Part shown: positions 7,307 to 11,983 of the stretch, one piece after another
Layout: each line of letters begins with the position of its first letter
Numbering within the stretch: the stretch's first letter is position 1
Assembly (NCBI GenBank): GCA_003661365.1
Contig: QMVZ01000033.1
Coordinates: forward strand, 1-11,983
Source: Thermoproteota archaeon
GTDB taxonomy: Archaea; Korarchaeota; Korarchaeia; Korarchaeales; Korarchaeaceae
Length of the DNA: 11,983 bases
Direction of reading: 5' to 3'
Translations under genes and position numbers: made by a program
Notes under the pieces: model-generated
Seen by the model: only the letters and a program-made list of their open reading frames with translations
The model's database searches: none
Told to the model about the DNA's origin: nothing

Positions 7307-7396
7307 CGGGCCCGAGGGGCTTCGAACCCCTGACCTACCGGTGGCTCCCCATAGAAGTTAAGAGCCGGTCGCTCTACCATGCTGAGCTACGGGCCC
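7307..7396 (-). tRNA. tRNA-Lys(CUU) with 16-nt intron
   Basis: A 90-base gene on the minus strand giving a 74-base mature tRNA. The acceptor GGGCCCG pairs with CGGGCCC and the discriminator is G. The anticodon stem ACCGG/CCGGT encloses a loop that after splicing reads CTCTTAA, so the anticodon is CTT with A37 next to it. The intron is at the canonical 37/38 site and has a BHB motif: central helix CTCT/GGAG, 5' bulge TAA and 3' bulge CCA. A TATA-like AATAAAT at 7421-7427 lies about 27 bases upstream of the 5' end. Because U36 is followed by A37, this tRNA is an expected substrate of the TsaC/Kae1 pathway encoded at the left of the window. Confidence 0.95.
7343..7358 (-). other. Intron of tRNA-Lys(CUU), canonical 37/38 site
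   Basis: A 16-base intron, one of the shorter kinds, with the cuts placed after TA in bulge TAA and after CC in bulge CCA by the BHB rule. Removing it restores a standard seven-base anticodon loop. Archaeal splicing endonuclease and ligase would act here. Confidence 0.85.
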
Positions 7397-7517
7397 AAGA
7401 GGTCATTCGTTAGATCGATTAATAAATTCTACCTTTGCCTTGGGACCCAACCATTGAGTGCCCTTACAGATGATCTAAAATCTGCTCATGACCTTCTTTA
7501 GAATGAATCTTCTCATC

Positions 7518-8648
7518 TCATCTGCCTGCTAACTCTATGGCCTTACTTACTGCTTCTCTGGCGTCTTCCAAAGCCTCTATTCCTTCTTGTTGTAAGATCT
7601 GCCTTCCCTCTTTGGCACGGTTTCCGGAGAGCCTTATTACAAGATTAGGCTTCTCTTTCATGCCTTTAATCGCTTCAGCTATTCCTTTTGCGACCTCCAC
7701 ACCGCTGGTTATGCCGCACAGCGCGTTCACCAGAATTACTTTCACTCTTGGATTGGACATTATGATCTCAAGTGCCCTTTTAATTCGGTCCGCTGAAGCT
7801 CCTCCTCCTACATCACAGAAGTTAGCTGGCTTTCCTCCCATAATATGCACCAAATCCATAGTTGCCATCGCTAAACCAGCCCCATTAGCCATTGTTCCTA
7901 TGTTACCATCCAACTCCACGTACGCTATTCCGTACTCCCTTGCCTTCCTCTCCGACTCTTTTAGAGCATAAACCCTCTTAGTGAGGTCAGGGTGCCGATA
8001 TAAGGAGTTGTCATCTACCTCCATCCTCACATCTAGGGCAAGCAGCCGTCCGTCCTTGGTTACTGCAAAGGGGTTGATCTCCAACATTATAGCATCCATC
8101 GCATGGAAAAGCTTCCAAAGGTTGAATATCATCTTCATCAGCCCTTTGCGCAAATCCGGTCTGTCTGGTAGGGCGTTCTTTGCTATCATCCTTGCTTGAT
8201 AAGGCATTAGACCTAAAATAGGGTCAACTGAGATCTTAAGTAGGGATTCTGGATGCTCAGCTGCCATTTCCTCCACTTCCATTCCCCCATATCTGGAGGA
8301 AAGAAAGGTCACCGTGCGCTCTGACCTGTTAACTATGGCTCCTATGTATATTTCTCTCTCTGCCTCTACAAATTCCTCTGCAAGAAGATATGCGGGCTTA
8401 TATCCGTAAAAAGTGGAGTTTAATAGTTCTTGAGCTTGATTATAGGCCTCTTCTGGAGAATAGACGGGTCTTATCCCTCCAGCCTTTCCTCTTTGTCCTC
8501 TTGGAATCTGGATCTTTAATACTGCCTTTCCTCCAATTTTAGGGAGGACTTCGCGTGCTTCTTCGGGTTTTTGGATAATTGATCCTTTAGGAACAGCTAT
8601 CCCGTACTCGGATAACAACTTCTTGCACTCGGCTTCCAGCAATCGCAT
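7518..8648 (-). CDS. sucC: Succinyl-CoA synthetase beta subunit (ADP-forming type)
   Basis: With SucD this subunit forms succinyl-CoA synthetase, which interconverts succinyl-CoA and succinate with nucleotide phosphorylation. The N-terminal ATP-grasp part shows RGKAGG at about 53-58, the metal-binding E190-I-N192-P motif and D206 before the conserved DDNSLYRHPD. The C-terminal CoA-ligase part has DGNIGTMANGAGLAMATMD and VGGGAS. The start is chosen as ATG 8648 (376 residues): the conserved Tyr of YGIAVPKG is then residue 15, as in Escherichia coli SucC, and GGAG lies 6 bases upstream. An in-frame GTG at 8660 would add four residues and lies about where transcription should begin. The gene is transcribed away from sucD, which is unusual. 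The usual NIFGG segment reads NALCG here, a conservative-looking departure of unknown effect. Confidence 0.93.
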   Translation of the reverse strand: MRLLEAECKKLLSEYGIAVPKGSIIQKPEEAREVLPKIGGKAVLKIQIPRGQRGKAGGIRPVYSPEEAYNQAQELLNSTFYGYKPAYLLAEEFVEAEREIYIGAIVNRSERTVTFLSSRYGGMEVEEMAAEHPESLLKISVDPILGLMPYQARMIAKNALPDRPDLRKGLMKMIFNLWKLFHAMDAIMLEINPFAVTKDGRLLALDVRMEVDDNSLYRHPDLTKRVYALKESERKAREYGIAYVELDGNIGTMANGAGLAMATMDLVHIMGGKPANFCDVGGGASADRIKRALEIIMSNPRVKVILVNALCGITSGVEVAKGIAEAIKGMKEKPNLVIRLSGNRAKEGRQILQQEGIEALEDAREAVSKAIELAGR

Positions 8649-8680
8649 AAGTTTCTCCACTCTTTTTCGGAAGATTTAGC

Positions 8681-8687
8681 TATAAAG
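8681..8687 (-). promoter_or_regulatory. TATA box for sucC
   Basis: The plus strand reads TATAAAG, so the minus strand reads CTTTATA. The predicted transcription start is about 8658-8660, at the GTG 12 bases before the preferred sucC ATG. The leader would therefore be only about ten bases and would contain the GGAG ribosome site. Confidence 0.55.
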
Positions 8688-8777
8688 TTGAGTGAGGTCT
8701 TGTTTGAACATAAGAAGTGTATAAGCATGATTCTAACGTGTTCTTTCAATTTGGGCGAGATCCAAGGAGTTCAAAGA

Positions 8778-8787
8778 TTTTAATTTT
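8778..8787 (+). promoter_or_regulatory. TATA-like box for sucD
   Basis: TTTTAATTTT lies about 32 bases (centre to start) upstream of the sucD ATG, giving a leader of only a few bases with no Shine-Dalgarno match. Together with the sucC box this gives a divergent promoter region of 166 bases between the two preferred starts. Confidence 0.45.
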
Positions 8788-8814
8788 GAGTAACAGTAGG
8801 TCTGAACGATCAAA

Positions 8815-9696
8815 ATGACGATACTGGTCAAGAGAGATATGAGGGTAATCGTCCAAGGGATCACAGGTACCCAAGGAAGGGAGCACAGTAGGCTAATGCT
8901 GGACTATGGCACGAACATAATTGCTGGCGTGACGCCAGGAAAGGGAGGAGAGAAAGTTCATGGCGTACCTGTGTTTGACAGCGTTATGGATGTGGTCAAC
9001 AAATTTGGAGAGATAGATGCCTCTGTTCTATTTGTCCCGGCTCCTTTTGCTTTTGACGCAATAATAGAGGCTGTAAACTATGAAATTCCGCTGCTGGTAG
9101 TCATTACAGAGGGAATACCAGTTCATGACGCGATGAAAGCCATATCCTATGCCAAAATGAGGGGCTGCACCATTATAGGACCCAACACTCCTGGCATCAT
9201 TTCTCCTAAGGAGGGAGTTAAACTAGGGATAATGCCAGCTGATGCTTTCTCTGAAGGGAAAATAGCCCTTATCTCAAGAAGTGGCACTCTCACGTATGAG
9301 ATATCGATTGCTTTGAAGAAAGAGGGTTTAGGAACTTCCGTTACCATAGGGGTCGGCGGCGATCCAATCACTGGCTTAGATTTCGTAGATGTCCTCGAGA
9401 TGTTGAGGGAAGACAAAGACACAGAGGCAGTAGTATTAGTAGGTGAGATTGGTGGAGATGCTGAGGAAAGGGCCGCGAAATACATTCAGGAAACGGAGTA
9501 TCCAAAACCTGTTGTTGCCTTCGTGGCAGGTAGGACAGCCCCTCCAGGAAAGAGGATGGGACATGCGGGAGCAATAATTTCAGGAAACGTGGGAAGAATA
9601 GAGACCAAAGAAAAAGCCTTCAAGGAGTCAGGAGTTCCTGTTGCAAGGCTTCCATGGGATGTACCTTCTCTGATTAAGAGTTCTCTCCGCCGATAA
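8815..9696 (+). CDS. sucD: Succinyl-CoA synthetase alpha subunit
   Basis: The alpha subunit binds CoA and carries the phosphohistidine intermediate of succinyl-CoA synthetase. The 293-residue product has the CoA-binding Rossmann motif VQGITGTQG at 13-21, ITEGIPVHD at 97-105, GPNTPGI at 122-128, and the active-site histidine H250 in MGHAGAIISG. Length and motif spacing are normal for the family. The ATG at 8815 puts QGITGTQG at the expected distance from the N-terminus. The gene is head-to-head with sucC, so the two subunits of one enzyme are made from separate transcripts. Its last 23 bases overlap the 3' end of the small winged-helix gene on the opposite strand. Confidence 0.96.
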   Translation: MTILVKRDMRVIVQGITGTQGREHSRLMLDYGTNIIAGVTPGKGGEKVHGVPVFDSVMDVVNKFGEIDASVLFVPAPFAFDAIIEAVNYEIPLLVVITEGIPVHDAMKAISYAKMRGCTIIGPNTPGIISPKEGVKLGIMPADAFSEGKIALISRSGTLTYEISIALKKEGLGTSVTIGVGGDPITGLDFVDVLEMLREDKDTEAVVLVGEIGGDAEERAAKYIQETEYPKPVVAFVAGRTAPPGKRMGHAGAIISGNVGRIETKEKAFKESGVPVARLPWDVPSLIKSSLRR

Positions 9697-9934
9697 CTTT
9701 CTGGGCTGACTCAGTTGTCTTAACCTCACTTAGGGCTTTCTTGCCCTCTTCTGTTATGGAAAAGAACTTGTAGCCACCATGAGTGAATGATTTGATGTAC
9801 CCTTTGTCTTCTAGAGCCTTCGTTATCTCAATGATTTCGTCAAATCTAACGCCAATAACCTTAAAGAGCTTTCTCAAATGAATTGTTCCTGCTTTTTCTA
9901 TAACTTTCAGGACCCTTCGTTGTAGTTGTTCCAT
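9674..9934 (-). CDS. Small winged-helix protein, putative DNA-binding regulator
   Basis: An 86-residue basic protein with the pattern of a winged helix-turn-helix. Helices lie at about 2-15 and 19-28, a likely recognition helix at about 31-44 (FDEIIEITKALEDKGYI), then a beta-wing at about 46-61 (KSFTHGGYKFFSITEEG) and a final helix. I cannot name the family with confidence; it resembles short archaeal wHTH proteins of the MarR/ArsR-like fold. The ATG at 9934 is preceded by TTGAGAG, an acceptable ribosome site, and by an AT-rich box at 9964-9974. The gene converges on sucD with a 23-base 3' overlap and is head-to-head with L40e. No cofactor-binding cysteines are present. Its target is unknown; regulating itself or a neighbour is a guess. 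Confidence 0.72.
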   Translation of the reverse strand: MEQLQRRVLKVIEKAGTIHLRKLFKVIGVRFDEIIEITKALEDKGYIKSFTHGGYKFFSITEEGKKALSEVKTTESAQKVIGGENS

Positions 9935-9963
9935 ATTCTCTCAAGTAAATCTCTATTGAACTC

Positions 9964-9974
9964 AATAAAAATAT
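9964..9974 (-). promoter_or_regulatory. TATA-like box for the winged-helix gene
   Basis: The plus strand reads AATAAAAATAT; on the minus strand this is ATATTTTTATT. It lies about 35 bases upstream of the ATG at 9934, giving a short leader that holds the TTGAGAG ribosome site. It is only 20 bases from the L40e box on the other strand. Confidence 0.4.
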
Positions 9975-9994
9975 GAATGGCCGATAAAATACGA

Positions 9995-10001
9995 TTTATA
10001 A
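9995..10001 (+). promoter_or_regulatory. TATA box for L40e
   Basis: TTTATAA predicts transcription from about 10024 and a leader of roughly 50 bases. A second, weaker TTTATG at 10034-10039 would give a leader of about a dozen bases instead. The leader contains ACCC/GGGT (10042-10055), a possible small hairpin. Confidence 0.5.
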
Positions 10002-10074
10002 GGCAAGTTGGAGAATGTGTAAAAAGCGTCAAGTTTATGAAACCCCTTAGAGGGTATGCAAGGGTCAGCCAAAA

Positions 10075-10242
10075 ATGCCAATAGAGGATCCTTTAAAGAG
10101 GAGAATTGCTGTTGAGGCGCTGCTATTCTATAAAATTTGCAGAGAATGTGGCGCCAGAAATCCGTTGTCTGCAACTAGATGCAGAAGATGCAGAAGCGAG
10201 AATCTCAGACTAAAGAGAAGGAAGCCTGCAAAGAGGGCCTAA
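10075..10242 (+). CDS. rpl40e: Large ribosomal subunit protein eL40 (L40e)
   Basis: L40e is a small zinc-binding protein of the archaeal and eukaryotic large ribosomal subunit. The 55-residue product begins with the family's MPIEDP, has four cysteines as C22-x2-C25 and C36-x2-C39 (CRECG and CRRC) forming a zinc ribbon, and ends in a basic tail (RLKRRKPAKRA). Length and motif spacing fit archaeal L40e. The start ATG at 10075 is fixed by MPIEDP; AGGG about ten bases before it is a weak ribosome site. It has its own promoter and is followed after 35 bases by tRNA-Arg. Confidence 0.95.
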   Translation: MPIEDPLKRRIAVEALLFYKICRECGARNPLSATRCRRCRSENLRLKRRKPAKRA

Positions 10243-10277
10243 GGGAACAATTAAATTCAGCTATCTTCTTATAATTA

Positions 10278-10352
10278 GGGCCCGTAGCTCAGGAGGATTA
10301 GAGCACCGGCCTGCGGAGCCGGGGGTCGCGGGTTCAAGTCCCGCCGGGCCCG
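10278..10352 (+). tRNA. tRNA-Arg(GCG)
   Basis: A complete 75-base tRNA. The acceptor GGGCCCG pairs with CGGGCCC and the discriminator is G10352. The anticodon stem CCGGC/GCCGG encloses CTGCGGA, with GCG at 10313-10315. The T-arm is GCGGG/CCCGC with TTCAAGT. There is no intron and no CCA. An AATTAAAT stretch at about 10249-10256 is a likely TATA box. T-runs at 10353-10356 and 10362-10366 may terminate transcription. Confidence 0.97.
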
Positions 10353-10366
10353 TTTTAGCTCTTTTT
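10353..10366 (+). terminator. Oligo-T termination region after tRNA-Arg
   Basis: TTTT directly follows the discriminator and TTTTT follows within ten bases. Short T-runs without a hairpin are the usual archaeal termination signal. A modest call from sequence alone. Confidence 0.4.
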
Positions 10367-10400
10367 GCTCAAGAAGAGGAATTAAGTTGAATAAGGGTGA

Positions 10401-10473
10401 TAGCCCCGCCCGGATTCGAACCGGGGTCGCCGGGTCCAAAGCCCGGCGTGCTTGGCCGCTACACCACGGGGCT
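10401..10473 (-). tRNA. tRNA-Gln(UUG)
   Basis: A complete 73-base tRNA on the minus strand. The acceptor AGCCCCG pairs with CGGGGCT and the discriminator is A at 10401. Bases 8-9 are TG followed by GTGTAGCGGCC, the D-arm style common to archaeal Gln and Glu tRNAs. The anticodon stem CCGGG/CCCGG encloses CTTTGGA, so the anticodon is TTG. There is no intron and no CCA. The AT-rich segment GTTATGAA (minus strand, about 10495-10502) lies at promoter distance. Confidence 0.96.
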
Positions 10474-10693
10474 AATATGATTAATTGTGATTGATTCATA
10501 ACTCTTTTGGTCTCATAGATCAGGATTTAACTGATTATCAGATGCAGTAGGTATCGCTGGATTTATTATTGTTTCCTGAGACTCCTAATTTCCCTCTATA
10601 ATGGGATTTTAAGGTTAAAAACCATTATCTAATTTCTTAAGAGCAAAACGAGATAACTCCAAACACTTACAAGCCTCATAACAAAGCTTGTGG

Positions 10694-10811
10694 TGCGGGG
10701 GGCGGGATTTGAACCCGCGCGGGCCTACGCCCACTCGGCCCTGAACCGAGCGCCTTTGGTCATCCTAGGAGGGAAACCCCGAAGATTTGGACCTGGCTTG
10801 GCTACCCCCGC
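10694..10811 (-). tRNA. tRNA-Leu(CAG) with 32-nt D-loop intron
   Basis: A 118-base gene on the minus strand giving an 86-base mature class II tRNA. The acceptor GCGGGGG pairs with CCCCCGC and the discriminator is A. The anticodon stem CTCGG/CCGAG encloses an uninterrupted loop TTCAGGG, anticodon CAG. The variable and T-arms are identical to those of tRNA-Leu(UAG) at 5102-5187. The D-arm, however, is interrupted after GGTCCA by 32 bases; removing them restores GGTCCAAGGCG exactly as in the intron-less gene. A minus-strand GATAAAAAA at about 10830-10838 is a likely TATA box. Confidence 0.93.
10756..10787 (-). other. Noncanonical intron in tRNA-Leu(CAG), about position 21/22
   Basis: A 32-base insertion in the D-loop with a relaxed BHB motif: exon GGTC pairs with intron GACC as the central helix, the bulges are CAA and AAA, and the inner helix starts ATC/GAT. 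Cutting after CA and after AA gives the mature sequence seen in the tRNA-Leu(UAG) gene. Noncanonical tRNA introns of this kind are known mainly from Thermoproteota and some relatives. Confidence 0.85.
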
Positions 10812-10852
10812 ACAACCTTAGACGACCCTTTTTTATCCTGATAATAAATTGG

Positions 10853-10927
10853 TGCTCCGGCCGGGATTTGAACCCGGGTCTGGGGCTCGAAAGGCCCCTA
10901 TGCTTGGCCGGACTACACCACCGGAGC
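10853..10927 (-). tRNA. tRNA-Glu(UUC)
   Basis: A complete 75-base tRNA on the minus strand. The acceptor GCTCCGG pairs with CCGGAGC and the discriminator is A. The D-arm has the TGGTGTAG start shared with tRNA-Gln. The anticodon stem GGGGC/GCCCC encloses CTTTCGA with anticodon TTC. The T-arm is CCGGG/CCCGG with TTCAAAT. There is no intron and no CCA. Confidence 0.97.
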
Positions 10928-10948
10928 AACATTAGCTTGATTTAGGCA

Positions 10949-10957
10949 ATATATAAG
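10949..10957 (-). promoter_or_regulatory. TATA box for tRNA-Glu
   Basis: The minus strand reads TTATATATT centred about 26 bases before the tRNA 5' end, the expected archaeal spacing. This is the cleanest promoter in the window. Confidence 0.65.
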
Positions 10958-11157
10958 CATTTTCAAGGGAGTGTGTTTTGTACTCTTTTGAGGTTTTTTA
11001 TTTCTCAATGCTTAAAGTTGCCTTGTTGTTGAGAACATGCTTCTAAGTCCTTCCGTTCTCGTGCGTTAAGAAGTAAAGTGAGTTTTTAGAGAGAGCTTTC
11101 CAAAAGATTGAGGAATCTCTTAAGAACTTTGAGGAAAGCTCAAGCGGGGAAAGAACC

Positions 11158-11983
11158 TTATATGCTTACGCCCAATCTCTCATCTAATTTCTCCCGCAAG
11201 TACTCGATGAAAAGTTCCTTGAGCTGCTTGGCTGATGGGGACATGGCCTTGAAGATCTCTATCTCTGCTTTCTTCTTCCTCTTAAGGAACCATTCGTTCT
11301 CCTTTTGCCAGAACTCTCCCTGCAAGCTTGGAAGTTTTAGGTTGTCCTTTGCAGCTTTTATGTCCAGAGGAGTGAGATCTTCCAATGCAAGCTGATAATC
11401 CTTGAAGAAGCCCTCCTCCACGTCCTTCGTTTCAATTCCGAGAAAAGCTGCGTTAGGCACAGCAAGTCCAGGAATGTGGGCAGAGCTTATGCTGTTGTAT
11501 ATGACGGTCGCAGCTATCCTTATAGACCAGGGTGAGAGGTCCGTTAGGATCCCTATAGGCACGCCCTGCTCAGAAAGCATCCTCAGGAATCTTCTCATGC
11601 TTCTTGACGGTTGTCCCTTTAGGATTGCAATCCCTAGACCATATTCCTCAGGAATCTTCAATTCTATCATGTTTTTAGCAGGACCAACCTTCTCTATGGC
11701 TATAACGGCCTTGACGCCTATTCTCTTAAATTCTATGTTTTCTGGATCTGGAGGAACGGAGTATCCCATCTCTCCTATCCTATCAGCTCTAATAGTGTAG
11801 CCAGACGCATCTACAAGCTCAATATCTCCATAAATCCATCCTCTTGGATCGCTTATTATCGAAAAGGCTTCTCTAGGCATTCCAAGTATGAGTTCCAATT
11901 GCACAATCCTAGAATCCGTTTCAGTTTGATCTTTTGGGAATAACGTGTTCTTCAGCTTCTCAACCTTGTGCATATAATAGAAA
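11158..11983 (-). CDS. top6A: DNA topoisomerase VI subunit A, partial (5' end beyond window)
   Basis: Topoisomerase VI (A2B2) passes one DNA duplex through another; the A subunit holds the catalytic tyrosine and a Toprim domain. The frame stays open to the right edge and begins F-Y-Y-M-H-K, matching the conserved tyrosine motif, so the ATG at 11971-11973 is internal. Numbering from that Met, a conserved D20-S21 follows, then LILGMPREAF at 28-37, PRGWIYGD at 43-50, the Toprim glutamate E94 in IAIEK, LKGQPSRSMRRFL at 118-130, and the segment TDLSPWSIRI at 144-153 where the family has a DxD motif. The first Asp (D145) is kept and the second is Ser147. Then AVPNAAFLGI at 171-180 and a basic C-terminus. 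Fold and family are clear. Whether it is the working subunit or a diverged paralogue is not. The B subunit gene may lie beyond the edge. Confidence 0.88.
   Translation of the reverse strand, partial: FYYMHKVEKLKNTLFPKDQTETDSRIVQLELILGMPREAFSIISDPRGWIYGDIELVDASGYTIRADRIGEMGYSVPPDPENIEFKRIGVKAVIAIEKVGPAKNMIELKIPEEYGLGIAILKGQPSRSMRRFLRMLSEQGVPIGILTDLSPWSIRIAATVIYNSISSAHIPGLAVPNAAFLGIETKDVEEGFFKDYQLALEDLTPLDIKAAKDNLKLPSLQGEFWQKENEWFLKRKKKAEIEIFKAMSPSAKQLKELFIEYLREKLDERLGVSI

Noticed and set aside
7537..8199. Plus-strand open frames of 144 and 72 codons.
   Set aside because: They are antisense to sucC, rich in Ser, Pro, Ala and Leu as mirrored codons usually are, and show no domain pattern.
8703..8775. 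Inverted repeat TTTGAAC / GTTCAAA in the sucC-sucD intergenic region as a shared operator.
   Set aside because: A 7-base match is expected about by chance in 150 bases; the arms are 59 bases apart and not placed symmetrically to the promoters.
10598..10628. Inverted repeat ATAATGG / CCATTAT with a 17-base spacer between tRNA-Gln and tRNA-Leu.
   Set aside because: Weak AT-rich stem with no flanking gene it would serve as terminator or operator. The 220-base gap at 10474-10693 otherwise holds only likely tRNA promoter sequence and no credible small gene.
11031..11060. GAGAAC / GTTCTC stem in the gap between tRNA-Glu and the topoisomerase gene.
   Set aside because: Six base pairs with an 18-base loop is not distinguishable from chance; no C/D or H/ACA box signature accompanies it.
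11108..11800. Plus-strand open frames of 95 and 132 codons opposite the topoisomerase gene.
   Set aside because: They are shadows of a well-conserved minus-strand coding sequence and have no recognisable motif.

Overview
The window reads as chromosomal DNA from a thermophilic archaeon. Evidence: seven tRNA genes with very GC-rich stems in a genome of moderate GC, no encoded CCA ends, two tRNA introns bounded by bulge-helix-bulge (BHB) motifs, ribosomal protein L40e, a KEOPS-type Kae1, a topoisomerase VI A subunit, TATA-box promoters, and frequent TTG/GTG starts that sit where transcription should begin (leaderless mRNAs). A noncanonical D-loop tRNA intron together with a Kae1 not fused to Bud32 points to the TACK archaea (Thermoproteota or a korarchaeote-like relative). 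I cannot fix the lineage from sequence alone.

Layout, left to right. 83-1701: two overlapping genes for the tRNA modification t6A, a TsaC/YrdC-type threonylcarbamoyl-AMP synthase and Kae1. 1771-2349: archaeal cytidylate kinase under its own promoter. 2393-3082: deoxyribose-phosphate aldolase (deoC). 3168-5065: a MoxR-type AAA+ ATPase and a von Willebrand A (VWA) protein, translationally coupled, with a strong GC hairpin just before the second start. 5102-5187: tRNA-Leu(UAG). 5264-7102: a cell-surface M1 zinc metallopeptidase with a membrane segment at each end. 7180-7396: tRNA-Gly(CCC) and intron-containing tRNA-Lys(CUU), both on the minus strand. 7518-9696: the two subunits of succinyl-CoA synthetase, arranged divergently (sucC minus, sucD plus) instead of as a sucCD operon. 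9674-9934: a small winged-helix protein on the minus strand whose 3' end overlaps the 3' end of sucD. 10075-10242: L40e. 10278-10927: four tRNAs (Arg-GCG plus; Gln-UUG, Leu-CAG with a 32-nt D-loop intron, and Glu-UUC minus). 11158-11983: the C-terminal part of a topoisomerase VI A subunit, cut by the right edge.

Functional links. TsaC makes the activated threonylcarbamoyl group that Kae1, within KEOPS, places on A37 of tRNAs reading ANN codons; tRNA-Lys(CUU) in this window is such a substrate, and its intron interrupts the loop directly after A37. Cytidylate kinase and DeoC belong to nucleotide metabolism. SucC and SucD form one enzyme although their genes have separate promoters.

Most of the window is housekeeping sequence. 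I see no phage, insertion sequence, CRISPR array or defence island. The items most worth a second look are the topoisomerase VI A subunit whose Toprim DxD motif reads D-L-S, the D-loop intron present in one of two otherwise near-identical tRNA-Leu genes, the hairpin at the MoxR/VWA junction, and the split sucC/sucD arrangement.
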